The position numbers and the translations under genes are program-made. Below the pieces are notes generated by a model. The model ran no database searches, was not told the origin of the DNA, and saw only the letters and a list, made by a program, of their open reading frames with translations. Shown here one piece after another: positions 1 to 11,334 of a DNA stretch of 64,000 nt; positions within the stretch are counted from its first letter, which is position 1; the number at the start of each line of letters is the position of its first letter. The DNA is taken from the NCBI RefSeq assembly GCF_933775445.1, contig NC_065877.1, forward strand, positions 18,786,001 to 18,850,000. The letters run 5' to 3'. Source of the DNA: Argentina anserina. Lineage: Eukaryota > Streptophyta > Magnoliopsida > Rosales > Rosaceae.

Positions 1-902
1 AAATCGCATCTTTATATAATTTGAAACAAGTAACTATCTCATAGACAAAATTGAAACAAGTTTCCTCTACACAAATCGCATGCTCATCCAAGAACAAGAA
101 AAACCAAAACCCGAAATAGACAAAGAGAGAATCATGGTTACACTTTATGAATCAAGCAATCCACAAGTGTATAGCCGTGACTTCTATGGATGGAACCTTC
201 TTCACAAGCGTGTTTGAAGGCTATTGATTGGTGGGGAATGGTGGAATCGGTTTTAGGATTTCTTGGAAGGGTGAAGGATGAATTCGGCAGAGCTATGGCT
301 TGTGTTTGTGTGTAGGGCTGATGATAAAAATATGGGGAGGCCGAGCCTCTATATATAGGAGTTTATTGAAGCCTCTTGCCATCCCAATTAGGAGATAGAA
401 ACCAATTGGGAAACTGAAATCCTCTTTGTTATGGATTTGATTCATGTACTCCATATCCAACTTGATGTAGGAAACCAAATCCAATAGGGAGACCACATAA
501 GGGCTGCACGGCATCTCTCCATGTCCAACTAGGAATAGCTAGGCCGGCCTCCTCTTCTCCTTCTTCAACTCGAACATGATTTCCTTGTCTCACTAGGAAT
601 GCATCTCGGCAACTCTACTTCATTTTCAAATATGATTTGTCTTTCCTGAAAAGAAATCGTCGATTAAGGAATAGGAAAGAATGAAAATAGGAAAGTAGAG
701 TCCTAGTCGAGTAAGGAATCCTAGCTCAATAAGGATTTGTAACACTTAGCACAATTTCATCATCAAATTATCTAAATTCGGCATAGCTCTCCTTAGAATA
801 TACATATGACAAATATGAACCTAAAACAACTAAATAAGAAGTAACAAAGCATAAGAATAGGGCATATAAACGTTAAGAACCTCACACTTTGTGCTCCTAT
901 CA
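1..902 (-). repeat. 3' LTR of the TR-GAG element, truncated by the window edge
   Basis: Near-identical to 5852-6753. On the minus strand it begins TGATAGGAGCAC at 902. About 660 bp of the LTR should lie left of base 1, judged from the complete 1561 bp copy. It contains a TATATATAG box near 349-357. Confidence 0.92.
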
Positions 903-916
903 ACAGCCCCACACTT
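903..916 (-). other. Polypurine-tract-like sequence next to the 3' LTR
   Basis: On the minus strand the bases just before the 3' LTR read AGTGTGGGGCTGT, G-rich and in the place where plus-strand priming occurs in LTR retrotransposons. The tract is imperfect (it contains T and C), so the call rests mostly on position. Confidence 0.45.
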
Positions 917-2692
917 AGACTTTGCTAGTCCCTTAGCAAACACTAAAAAAGAGAAATCAAAACATAAAACGAAAATCAAACACACTAAAACTAAGGACAC
1001 AACACTAATGCCTTCAACATTTTGTCTCAGAGATCTTCAAACTCATAGCATCTAGAATAACACTCCATCGAAATAGATAGGATGAATTCAATGGTTAATA
1101 AACACGAGATTTCGTTTAACAAGTAAGACATGGCAGAAACAAAGATGATATTAAGCTCGACATGTTCAAAACAAGTTCAAATTCAACTCACAAGGGATAT
1201 GCACTCCAAATATTTTCTCTCAAGAACATGGCATATGCTTAAAAGCTTTTCACACACAAGAGTTATAAACATAGTGAAATCGAAAACCTCATGAAAGATA
1301 CCAATCATATGCACAAATGAATCCAAACCATATGCTTACTCATGAAACAAACTCCACAGATCAAGAGCTACTCATTTTAAGAATCATGCGGATCTTTAGA
1401 AAATGGTAGGCTAGGCTCGGCATGGATATATTTTTCAGGGTAAAGGAATCACAAAGGTCATCCTCAAGACTTAGCAGAGGAAAACATCCACCTTATGTCG
1501 CCATACTCCATAAAACAAGGGCCAAATCTCATCATGTTGGACCCATCATTCACTTTAAACATTGTGAAAACGAACAAAGGCTAAAGTATAACATTATTGA
1601 GCCTTCAACATATACATCACAACTCCAAATTCACAAAAACAAGATACCATGTCGTGATCTCTTCATCATTCTTTTCATTTTTTTCAAACCGTGTACATAT
1701 CTTTTTCTTTTCTCACGGCATCATTCAGTTTTTTTTTCTTTTTTTCATACTCTTTTCATGGCATAACATACATACAATAGCATATCCCCACACTTGAATC
1801 AAATCATCACTCCATATTAACACCCAAAATCGGCTCTGCCAAGCCTTAAAGACAAGGTAGAGATATAACTATACTAAGCAAGGATATAACATGTTGGTAA
1901 TGGAAGAAAAGGCTTAACGTAGGCTCAAAGGGGTTAACACTAAGGTGTCCCAAGCAGGACTCAAATAGGGATATACGGCTTTTTGGCTTAAGTGGTGGAA
2001 ATCCTAAAAAGATCCAACAATCCTTTTCAAAATCAGAGTATATTATGACATAAAGTTTCGAAAGCTTCACAAAGTAAGTTCTAGCATTCTCTAGTTCATT
2101 GCAATTCTATGGCATATGAATTGATCAAAATGAATGTAATGAGGTTATAAAACCAAGAAATGATAGAATAAACTCTCCAAACAAAGGCACATATATATGG
2201 CTCGAATCTCACATAGGTTACATGAATTCAAACAAGTAAAGAACATGCTCATTCTGTACCTAAGTTTCAAAATCCTCATCTACTACATGTTCGTACAAAA
2301 TCTACACATCGATTAACCATCAAATAACAATTAAGTTCACTTCAATATCGTGATCATCTATCAACCATAATTCAAAGATCAACTCATCCTAGACAGTTAA
2401 AGGCATACCTAGGACTCAAAACAACTTAAGAATCGAAAAACAGAACCAAAATGACACTAAAATTCGAAAATCACAACAACAAAATTGAAACACATAAGCA
2501 TCTAACAATAGAATATAACGAATGATGTATACCCCTCCCCACACTTAAAACTTACATTGCCCTCAATGTACAATATGATAAGCAACGAAAATTAAAAAGA
2601 GTTAAGGGATAAGAAAATGCAAACACTCGTTGATGGCTCCTTCATTGGCTTAAGTTTAGAGTCTATAGCCTAGACTTCTTCATCTTCATCCA

Positions 2693-3922
2693 CTAGAAGA
2701 ATACGACATTGTCCTCCTCATCATCAGAGGATATGATCATGATGTCGCCATTATCCCCCTGATCTTCACTCGAGTCCGAATCACTGCTCTTATAGCTCGA
2801 ATCAACTTCTTCCTTCAAATTCGGATCCTCCTCTTCTTCATCATTGACACGGTTGTAAGACTCCATCTCTTCAATTCTAAGTTCCTTTCTCTTTTCCTTA
2901 GAGCTAGCACGAATGTCCTCCACAAGATCCTTTAACTCCCTATGCGATTTTGCCAATTCCAAAATCGATTGTTGCATTTCATTCATCATCTTGTCTCGGC
3001 GGTGCTCCGCTCTTGTAGGTGTAGTCTTAACTCTAGCCGGTCTACCTTTCTTCTTCATGCCAACTAGAGGTTTCAAATGGTCTCTAGTGTTCCCATACTT
3101 CCTAGCTTTCCTTCCATCCAACTCCACTCCCTTGAACCGAGAAGTACCACTCACCCTAGAGCATGACGTTGAAACCAAACTATCCCTTCTTTCTCCAAGT
3201 ACTCCAATATGCATGATCCTATCTCCTACCTCAAGGTTCATGAAGCCTCTTGGTGAAAACGAATCAATATACTCTTGATAATCCCTTAACAGACCTTGGT
3301 AGAAAGTACTAGTCAACGCATGTTGGTTCATGTCATGGTCTAACGGTGCTACTACTTCTTGAAATCTCTTTAAGTACTTGTGATAGGGCTCATCATCTTC
3401 TTGTTTGCATGCTTGAATCATTTCTCTCATCCTTGCTCTTCTTGCCGTGAGCAAGAATTCCTTGAGGAATGCTTCTTTAAGCTCATCCCATGATCGGATG
3501 GAATTTTCAGGAATAGAGTGTAACATTTCTCTTGCTTTATCAACTAAAGTGAAGGGAAACACCTCAAGATACAATAACTCCAAGTCTCCACGTTCCATGG
3601 ACTGAATAGCTTGTTCCACCTTTGACTCAAAAATAAATATATGGACATCAGCCTTCTCAATCTTAAACCCTCTGAAGATCGGCATGGTCTTCAGAATCTT
3701 GTATGTGACCTCCATACGAGTATGATTATGCCTAAGAGCCGGCAACACAATGCATCTAGGATGAAACGCAGGGCTGTCCTTCTCTGGAAACATGTTGTCA
3801 TTACGAAACGCAAACACTTCCATTGCACACTTGAAAATCTTCTTATGAATTGAGTGAACCGAATGTGGTAGTCTTCCTCTCCTTCTTATGAACTTGTGAA
3901 TTTTCAGAAACAGGATGAACAA
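2693..3922 (-). CDS. Gag protein of the TR-GAG element (Retrotrans_gag type)
   Basis: An intact ORF of 409 codons. The central part (about residues 120-250) has the Ty3/gypsy Retrotrans_gag pattern: a SWDELKEAFLKEF core, then an arginine-rich RARMREMIQACKQ stretch, then YHKYLKRFQEVV and DHDMNQHALTSTFYQGL. A basic segment around residues 255-320 is followed by a probable coiled coil (MMNEMQQSILELAKSHRELK) and a very acidic, serine-rich tail. No CCHC zinc knuckle and no protease motif are visible. Gag forms virus-like particles in the cytoplasm. The start is uncertain: a TATA-like box lies only about 22-30 bp upstream of the first ATG, so an internal Met such as that of the MEVFAF segment may be used. 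The intact frame agrees with the near-identical LTRs and a recent insertion. Confidence 0.82.
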   Translation of the reverse strand: MFILFLKIHKFIRRRGRLPHSVHSIHKKIFKCAMEVFAFRNDNMFPEKDSPAFHPRCIVLPALRHNHTRMEVTYKILKTMPIFRGFKIEKADVHIFIFESKVEQAIQSMERGDLELLYLEVFPFTLVDKAREMLHSIPENSIRSWDELKEAFLKEFLLTARRARMREMIQACKQEDDEPYHKYLKRFQEVVAPLDHDMNQHALTSTFYQGLLRDYQEYIDSFSPRGFMNLEVGDRIMHIGVLGERRDSLVSTSCSRVSGTSRFKGVELDGRKARKYGNTRDHLKPLVGMKKKGRPARVKTTPTRAEHRRDKMMNEMQQSILELAKSHRELKDLVEDIRASSKEKRKELRIEEMESYNRVNDEEEEDPNLKEEVDSSYKSSDSDSSEDQGDNGDIMIISSDDEEDNVVFF

Positions 3923-3938
3923 TTATGTTGAACCCGTG

Positions 3939-3956
3939 CTCTCTATATATAGAGAG
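3939..3956 (-). promoter_or_regulatory. LTR-like internal TATA palindrome directly upstream of gag
   Basis: An 18 bp perfect palindrome with core TATATATA sits just before the first gag ATG. The element's LTR has the same core near 349-357. The sequence beside it on the internal side (about 3960-4260) resembles the matching LTR part in order and wording: paired aligned fragments such as ACGGCATG, CCAACTAGGA and GGCC-rich blocks. It may act as a second promoter for gag. Function is inferred. Confidence 0.4.
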
Positions 3957-5170
3957 ATCTTAATCCTTTTCCATGAGGTAGAAAGAAACCTACAAGCACA
4001 TGGAAAACTTCCCCCATTCCTACTTGGTATCCAAGTCCGAATGGGACTTCTCCATTGATGACACACGGCATGGCTTCTCCTACTTCAACTATGACTTCTT
4101 CTCACAGCAACTTCCTTCTCCTAACTCAACTAAGAATCCATCTCTCCCTCTACTTTGGAAATCCCAATCCGGATGGAAATCTCCTTCTCGATGACACACG
4201 GCCGCTTTCCTTGTTCAACTAGGAGTGTCATGGCCACTCCTCTCCTAATCCAACTAGGAATTGATCTTATCATCACTTTATTTACTCCATGGATCCATTA
4301 AGAATCGGTGGTAGCTTCAACCTATTGGGGAATGCATACAAGGAAGAACATTAGTTGAAACTAATCCACATGAGTTAGAAAACTTACCTTTGTCATGCAC
4401 GGCATGATCAATTTGGGACAAGGACACGGCATCCTTGTCATTGGAAGGCACGGCCTTCTTTTGTGGTGCCATGAGAGTGTCGAACTCTCTCACTTCTTCG
4501 CATAAAAGAATACAAAAATCATACAAGAAACATACAAGAAACATACAAGGTTTCATTCAAAAAGTTTTTACAAAAGTCTTTCAATCAATTACATACTTCT
4601 ACATTCCTAAGTCATTCAAACGATTAAATGATCGATTGATTCTAAGTTGTAAACCAAGGTGGACGTGCGGCCTAAGTATGGATGTCTAGACACAAGTTTG
4701 AATCGTTGTTTCAGAAGGCCGGATAGCTAATTCAGAGATAGTTAACATGGTAGGACTCATTTGTTGAACTACGGAGGGCAAGCCCTCTATCGACTCCATC
4801 ACCGAGATGTATGTCAGTCATTAGTTCTCTGAGATCCAATTTTGGTTCCATGCACCAGAGTAATGAAAAAGCGTGCCCTTTACTCAGCTAGAAACAAGCT
4901 TGGGTGTTAGACAAATCTCCAAGTGTTAATAAAAGCCGCCCTCGACCTCATGCAAACTCGAGAGCTAGCATGAACGGTTAAGGCTAATATTAACAAAAAG
5001 GACTTTACCTATTCCGTTCGATTTACAACCTACAACAATCATTCACTGAATCATCAAAGCAACATCCTAAGATAAAATTACTGTATGTTATAAGAAAATA
5101 AGATAAGAATATACAAATGTACAATATTAACAATGAATTCGTAGTAAAAGTTAGGGATCCATCTCTAATG
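3957..5170 (-). other. Untranslated leader of the TR-GAG element
   Basis: About 1.2 kb between the primer site and gag without a credible ORF; the short open frames here lack known domains. Its gag-proximal third looks like a diverged copy of part of the LTR. Packaging and dimerisation signals would be expected here, but none can be shown by eye. Confidence 0.5.
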
Positions 5171-5190
5171 GATCCCCGGCAACGGCGCCA
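5171..5190 (-). other. Primer binding site complementary to tRNA-Asp(GTC)
   Basis: The plus strand reads GATCCCCGGCAACGGCGCCA, which equals the 3' end of plant tRNA-Asp including CCA. On the minus strand this is the primer site, two bases inside the 5' LTR end. The exact 20-base match fixes the element's orientation and LTR boundary. Confidence 0.93.
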
Positions 5191-5192
5191 TT

Positions 5193-6753
5193 TGATGAGT
5201 TCTCGATTACTCGACATCAATATTTAACCCTGTAAGCATCGTAAGTAGTATAAAGCAAGAGGGTATCGTTCACAAACCGGGGATCCATCCAGGGCTTAGG
5301 ATCACATCAATTAACACGAATTCATAAAGGTTTAAAAAGTTGATATAGGTTTCGGATTGAATCATAAAAACAGTAAATAAAACCTAAACTAATATATACA
5401 TGTGATCAACCAACCAACACATAAACAATCACCAAAACAATTCACATAAAGCTAACGAAAACAAGTTCTAGTCCTCCTTTAAGAGTCATGTCGAGACACT
5501 ATCATGAATGACTAAGGTTGGATCATGCAATTAGGGTCCTAAGCAGTAACCTAAACACATAGGCACTTAACACATTCGATTCATTCCAAGCAGTCTTAAT
5601 CGAAATCTAACATACTTATCCTACCATGCAACTTCAAAGCCACGCATATTGAATTCATTAAGCATGTCACCTACTTAACCCCCAATCATGCAATTTCGAA
5701 AATCACATAGAAAAGATAAACATGTTCATAGCATAAGTCATAAATCCAACAACCTATATATCATGCTACAAGCGTATACATAACATATAGATATCGAAAT
5801 CATTCAATAACAAGGCACGGCAGAAACCAAAATCATAGAACTAAAAACCTAAAATCGCATCTTTATATAATTTGAAACAAGTAACTATCTCATAGACAAA
5901 ATTGAAACAAGTTTCCTCTACACAAATCGCATGCTCATCCAAGAACAAGAAAAACCAAAACCCGAAATAGACAAAGAGAGAATCATGGTTACACTTTATG
6001 AATCAAGCAATCCACAAGTGTATAGCCGTGACTTCTATGGATGGAACCTTCTTCACAAGCGTGTTTGAAGGCTATTGATTGGTGGGGAATGGTGGAATCG
6101 GTTTTAGGATTTCTTGGAAGGGTGAAGGATGAATTCGGCAGAGCTATGGCTTGTGTTTGTGTGTAGGGCTGATGATAAAAATATGGGGAGGCCGAGCCTC
6201 TATATATAGGAGTTTATTGAAGCCTCTTGCCATCCCAATTAGGAGATAGAAACCAATTGGGAAACTGAAATCCTCTTTGTTATGGATTTGATTCATGTAC
6301 TCCATATCCAACTTGATGTAGGAAACCAAATCCAATAGGGAGACCACATAAGGGCTGCACGGCATCTCTCCATGTCCAACTAGGAATAGCTAGGCCGGCC
6401 TCCTCTTCTCCTTCTTCAACTCGAACATGATTTCCTTGTCTCACTAGGAATGCATCTCGGCAACTCTACTTCATTTTCAAATATGATTTGTCTTTCCTGA
6501 AAAGAAATCGTCGATTAAGGAATAGGAAAGAATGAAAATAGGAAAGTAGAGTCCTAGTCGAGTAAGGAATCCTAGCTCAATAAGGATTTGTAACACTTAG
6601 CACAATTTCATCATCAAATTATCTAAATTCGGCATAGCTCTCCTTAGAATATACATATGACAAATATGAACCTAAAACAACTAAATAAGAAGTAACAAAG
6701 CATAAGAATAGGGCATATAAACATTAAGAACGTCACACTTTGTGCTCCTATCA
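5193..6753 (-). repeat. 5' LTR of the TR-GAG element, 1561 bp
   Basis: On the minus strand it starts TGATAGGAGC and ends ACTCATCA, so the TGAT...ATCA termini are intact. It contains a TATATATAG box near 6200-6208. It is the complete reference copy for the partial LTR at 1-902 and the solo LTR at 17966-19523. Confidence 0.93.
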
Positions 6754-7127
6754 AATATGAGAGTAAGATTAGGAAAGTTACGGAATAAGCGTTTCGGTTC
6801 AAATATGACTTTCCTAAATAGTACATTTCCTAGTTTAAAAAGGACTCCTAATGCAAATAGGATTCTCAACTTATCACAAATGTTATAGAAATGCAGATAA
6901 TGAAGACTCCTAATTTAACTAGGTTTCCTAATTACACAAGGAATCCTACTCTAAATAGGACTCTCGACAATTTATATGTGTTCAACCTGTTTTAGCACTA
7001 AGATGCAACCAACGCCACCATAGACTCCTAACTCGACTAAATAATTCAATACTAGAACAATAAGAGCTAAGCAAAGTACAACTGGAGGTAAAAACATGTT
7101 AACATTGTCGCACAAAGTGCTCCTATC
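6754..7127 (-). repeat. Fragment of an older, related LTR into which the TR-GAG inserted
   Basis: On the minus strand the stretch begins TGATAGGAGCACTTTGTG at 7127, nearly the same terminus as the TR-GAG LTR, then continues with a similar but diverged body (TTAGTCGAG, repeated AGGATTCCT and GAGTCCTA words). The young TR-GAG abuts it at 6753/6754. The remaining part would lie left of the window. Confidence 0.6.
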
Positions 7128-8488
7128 AAGGACTTAACCTTGAACTTTCTCACTCACAACAACCACCCTCTAATTTAACCAAAAACAACCTCTCGGCCTC
7201 TCTCCCAAAAATAACCAAAATGCAACAACTCAACAAAAGCTAATCTTCACAACACAAACAACTAACTAACAAAATCACACTCACTTCTCCACAACTTTTA
7301 GTTACTAGCCACTAACCCCTTCACTCCTCTCCCTTCAAAACTCACGATTTTAACCCCAAAACTACAGCAACACAACAGTAAACCGCCGGCCTCACTACCC
7401 AAAACCAACTTCAACACCATGGCAATTCTAATCGGCCAAGGGCACACTTCCACTACCCAAACTCATCTAACCTTTTACCTAACAACTTCAACCCACCCAA
7501 CCAGCAAGAACAACAACTAACTTCAAAACCTAACTAAAATCTTCCACCAAAACACCAAACTTTACCACCGGCCTCACCTACTCCAACCACAAACACAAGC
7601 CACTCTTTCCTCGCCAAAACTCTCAATCTCACCTCCAAACACACACAAGACAATAATGATTACAAAAACAACAAAGGGAAGTCGAAATTACCATAAACTT
7701 AGCTCATAAAAACTCTAACCTCAAGTTGGAATTTCAGTCCAACTTCCCCTTAATCGAACCAGCAGCTGCAAGCTTATGTTGCAACTCCAAATCAACCAGC
7801 CAGCTTGAGAAGGCGTGCTCCAAGGGCTGCAAGACTGAATCAAGGAGGTCTCAAGCGTCCACCGTGCCGGAGACAGGATACCCAAGCGGCAGTGACTGTA
7901 GCCGAAAGGAGGAGAAGATTTTGGAAGAAGAAGAAAAAAAGAAGGAAGAAAAGAAGAAAAAAAATGGGTTGGTGGAAAAAGAGATATTTTCCCCAAATAA
8001 TTTCCAATTTTCGCCCTTCCTCTTCAATTATAATAACTCCCTCATACGACCTCCGAAAAATGTGAGATACATTCACGAACTCGTATTGACGAGCCTTACA
8101 ATTTTCGTGAAGTAAGTTTTCTAAAACGAGTGATGAATTAAAAGTCAACTCTTAAGTCAATTGAACTTAAGCCAATATCGACTTATTGGTTCTTGAACCA
8201 ATTTCTACTTTGAATTAAGGTTATTTAAAAGACGTAGAATATGGATATAACCAAAATAACATTTCATTAATCTCAAGAAATTACAAGAAATGTAAATAGA
8301 AATTCGGGTTAGTACAAGTATAGCCTAACTGGTTAAGGAATAATATCGTATCTCTAATTTAAAAAGATCTTTAATATAATGTCTATATATAAGCAATGGA
8401 CGGATCTTCAATGGGCAACCTGGGCTGTAGCCCAGAGAGAATTTGTACAATTGTACTAATTTATTTTATGTGCATGTGGCACTGCATT
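7128..8488. other. Intergenic stretch, probably old repeat DNA; no gene recognised
   Basis: AC-rich at 7130-7700, then a more GC-rich patch (7780-7900) followed by a purine tract (7905-7985). The open frames over 7721-8148 exist on both strands and have low-complexity translations. I see no conserved domain, splice pattern or clear element boundary. Confidence 0.4.
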
Positions 8489-8612
8489 GCCTGTTAGCTC
8501 AGTTGGCTTTTCTATGTTTGTTTTCTCCCTTTGTCTTCACACGTCCAGGGTTCGAATGCTATATACAACTTCTCCCCTTTAAGAAAATTCAATCGGATAA
8601 CCATGTAAAAAA
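8489..8612 (+). repeat. tRNA-derived SINE-like repeat
   Basis: An A-box-like TAGCTCAGTTGG near 8496 is followed about 50 bp later by a B-box-like GGTTCGAATGC near 8549, then a short unrelated body and an A-rich end (about 8604-8612). Spacing and order fit a Pol III promoter of a tRNA-derived SINE. It cannot fold as a real tRNA because the anticodon arm region is pyrimidine-rich. Target duplications were not resolved. Confidence 0.55.
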
Positions 8613-8708
8613 AACTTCAACATAAAAACTTCAAAATGCAAGGCTAGCAAGAGTGATCCTTAGCTAGTGTACCTCATACAGAACACCCATACAGTAAAAT
8701 AATAATAC

Positions 8709-10348
8709 CTTGGTATATGGACCTTCCAGGTCAGCTGCAGATTCTTGGCCAAATACATGCTGAACCGATGTTACCATACCATTTTTGTTGGGATAGAGGC
8801 AACAAACATTGTTTTTCCTAGATTTAATGTTTATTTAAGAAGTAATGATTCCACAGATGTTAACATCCAGAAGAGTAAACCACAGAACTAGTTTCTTATA
8901 ACATCTAGCTGTTATGGAGGAAAAAGAAAACACACACACAATTTCACACCAAAAACAAAAATAATAGTGGCAACTTAAGTTCATCCATTCAGCTTAGTAA
9001 TGTAATGTCAAGTACTGAATTTTAACATGCAGTACAAAAGTCAAAACATGCTAATATAAAGCATCTGTTTTATCAGAGTCAAAAGACTTTGTAAGAATCT
9101 CCTACTACAATATGGAAAGTGCTATGTTTGGGAAACATAAATACCTAAAGCCGCGAATACCAAATCACAATAAAAATAAGGACGTCACATTTATTGGTCC
9201 TGTCAATTTTATGTAAGGCAAAGCACATTTAGTTACCTGCAAGCTTGAATGCATCCCACATTATTTCTTCCTGTTCAGTGATGCCAAAGAGGCACAAAGT
9301 TGCAGCTTCAGTGACAAATACTTGCCATAACAACTTTCCAGTATTGTTCTGCCTTAAGAAATCCTGCAAAAAGTTGACGTATTTCAATTTTTTTTCTTCT
9401 AACAGTAGTGTTCAGAGTAACAAACTGGTTCATACAATGACAAAAGTGACAACATTTGGATGCATATATAACCAGAATCGCATTCGAGGCCAAAGAGGGT
9501 AGTGCACCAATCTTGAACACATACAATCCTCCAAAGGAAGCCAGCACTGCAATAAAATATAATCCCCTAAGAAGTGATGAGCATGATTAGGAGATGAAAC
9601 GCATGTTTGCCTCCTAAGAATATATGCAGCAATATCACCTTTGTAGGAGGAAGAAGTTAATAGCCAAAATGCAGAAAAACATACTTGCAAAACAAGCCCA
9701 ATACCTTTTGACAAAGGTAGCCTCTACTTCCGAGCACTCGGCATGCTATTTGTCGAGCCGAAAAAAACTGAAGCTTTTGTTCGGAATCACTTAAAGCCTT
9801 ATATGTCTTCCTGTGTTTTCTATCCTCTTGGACTTTAAAATCTCCCTGAAAGCAAGATATGAAAAGCTTACCACCCGAACCAATTCATCAATCATTCCTC
9901 TATCAGAAGCAACGTAATGTCTCAGGGAACAATACATTAGTTATCACCTATTCGCTTCATGTCTATACTTACTAGACTGGTTGCAATGCCATGCTTATGA
10001 AACTTAAGCGATACATAAAGAACTGCCTATCAGGCACTTGACTTTAAAACAAAATAGGATACCTGAAGCTTGCCACCATGGCCGCCAAAGCTCATTTGGG
10101 CATCAATATCCTTCTCCAAACCTTCAAATCCCGAAAAAAAAATTGGTGACCAAGGCGAGGACAGGGGAGGTGGTGCCCCAAGCTTGCCATTCTTGCAATG
10201 TGATAGAGGCTTCAGCAGTGTCAGCGCTTGAGGTGGAACTAGAAAAGGGGTTTTGGAGGGTTCTGGGTTTGGAGTCCATCCGTGTTTTTGAAGAGAATAG
10301 GAGAGAGGGAGAGCATTTGAATGCAACGGCCCTGGAGGGAGAGGACAT
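8709..10348 (-). pseudogene. DTW-domain tRNA-uridine aminocarboxypropyltransferase homologue, 5' part only, frameshifted
   Basis: Five exons fit GT-AG rules on the minus strand: 10063-10348, 9705-9845, 9454-9546, 9237-9363 and 8709-8817. They encode a transit-peptide-like serine-rich N-terminus, FGGHGGKLQ, the zinc-type segment CWLPLEDCMCSRLV, WPRMRFWLYMHPN, EAATLCLFGITEQEEIMW and CLYPNKNGMVTSVQ. These are hallmarks of plant DTW proteins, which transfer an aminocarboxypropyl group from SAM to uridine in tRNA. Two breaks are visible. Exon 1 changes frame at a run of nine T (10134-10142). The exon 4/5 junction is one base short of the reading frame. The later exons, which carry the DTW motif, were not found between 1 and 8708, where TE DNA lies. 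Most likely a TE-truncated pseudogene. A functional gene with sequencing errors and distant 3' exons is the alternative. Confidence 0.78.
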
Positions 10349-11334
10349 GGTGGTTTCCTGCCTCTGTCTGCATCAAAGTTATTCAAGCGCTCTAGCTTAG
10401 CATGAAGTCCTTAACCCTGTGGGCAGTTTACAGGCTTTTACTTTTTCCTGCCCTTGATTGTTTTTACTGTTTTTGGTCAAATCCCCATCAATTTGTTTTT
10501 AGAATAAGATACTGGGTGGTTCTATTTGAACCTCCACAGTTGCAATACACACCTCCATTAATTTTTGAAAAATATATATTTCCTAATGTAACCCTTTAGA
10601 GATGCAATTGTTGCGAGGTTCTATGTCTTTCCAGATTCTCTTCCATGTTCAATTTTAATTCCAAAATCGTATACTGGATTGGTGTGAATTCAAGAACAAC
10701 TCCAGCAAAATTTCCAGATTTTTAGAACCCAATCCATATGAACTAACGGTGAGGACTGAGTGTATTGATGGTTGAGAAAATCAAGATGTCATAGATTAGA
10801 AGATAATCCCATAAACCATAGTACATTGCAATTCATAAGAGCAATAGCCACAATCATATCAGTGGAGGTTCAACCATATCCGGCACCTCCAAAACCTAGT
10901 CGCCACCGACCTTAGGCCAAATTCCTGGCTTGGATTGGATACGTTCCTGACCACCAATCCCATTAGAAGGTATAGCTTGCTCTAAAAGATGAAGATCAAG
11001 AATATGACGAATAAGAACTTGAGTATATGAACAACAATTGCAAACCCAGTGATGCATAGTAAAATTAAAGGATCAAAATGGCAAACTTTCTGAGCTAATC
11101 TCAAAACACAAAATAAAAACAAGAGGACCAATATTCTAAGAGGGGAAAACTGGAAAAATACTTTTATAAAATTTTTGAGAGGTTTATATATAAATTTGGA
11201 GGTGCAACTAGAATTTCCCTAAGATATTTCTTTTTTTTTTATCCAAATATAATCATTCAATTATAAGAAAGGTTACAAACATTAAAATAAGATACTTCAT
11301 TATAGCGTCTCGAGCCTATAATAGCAGTGGTAGA
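10349..11334. other. Intergenic; upstream flank of the DTW homologue, no gene seen
   Basis: The first 100 bp may be 5' UTR and promoter of the minus-strand DTW homologue. Beyond that the DNA is AT-rich with no coding or repeat structure that I recognise. Confidence 0.4.

Larger units (their letters stand above)
1..6753 (-). mobile_element. TR-GAG non-autonomous Ty3-type LTR retrotransposon (left end outside window)
   Basis: Bases 1-902 recur at 5852-6753 with a constant offset of 5851 and only about two differences seen, so they are the two LTRs of one young element. Reading on the minus strand, the 5' LTR is 5193-6753, followed by a tRNA-Asp primer site, a leader, a single Gag ORF (2693-3922), a non-coding stretch and a purine-rich tract beside the 3' LTR. 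No protease, reverse transcriptase, RNase H or integrase is visible, so pol must come in trans from a partner. This matches the described TR-GAG class. The target-site duplication cannot be tested because the left LTR runs off the window; the right flank reads AATAT. The internal region 917-2692 holds no credible gene. Confidence 0.9.

Noticed and set aside
293..514. 73-codon minus-strand frame present in both TR-GAG LTRs (also 6144-6365)
   Set aside because: Identical because the LTRs are near-identical; no domain, and the solo LTR copy does not keep it.
8489..8570. tRNA-like sequence with A and B boxes
   Set aside because: The region between the boxes cannot form an anticodon arm and the acceptor ends do not pair; called SINE-like instead of a tRNA gene.
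10038..10400. 120-codon plus frame opposite DTW exon 1
   Set aside because: Antisense to an exon whose protein I recognise on the minus strand.
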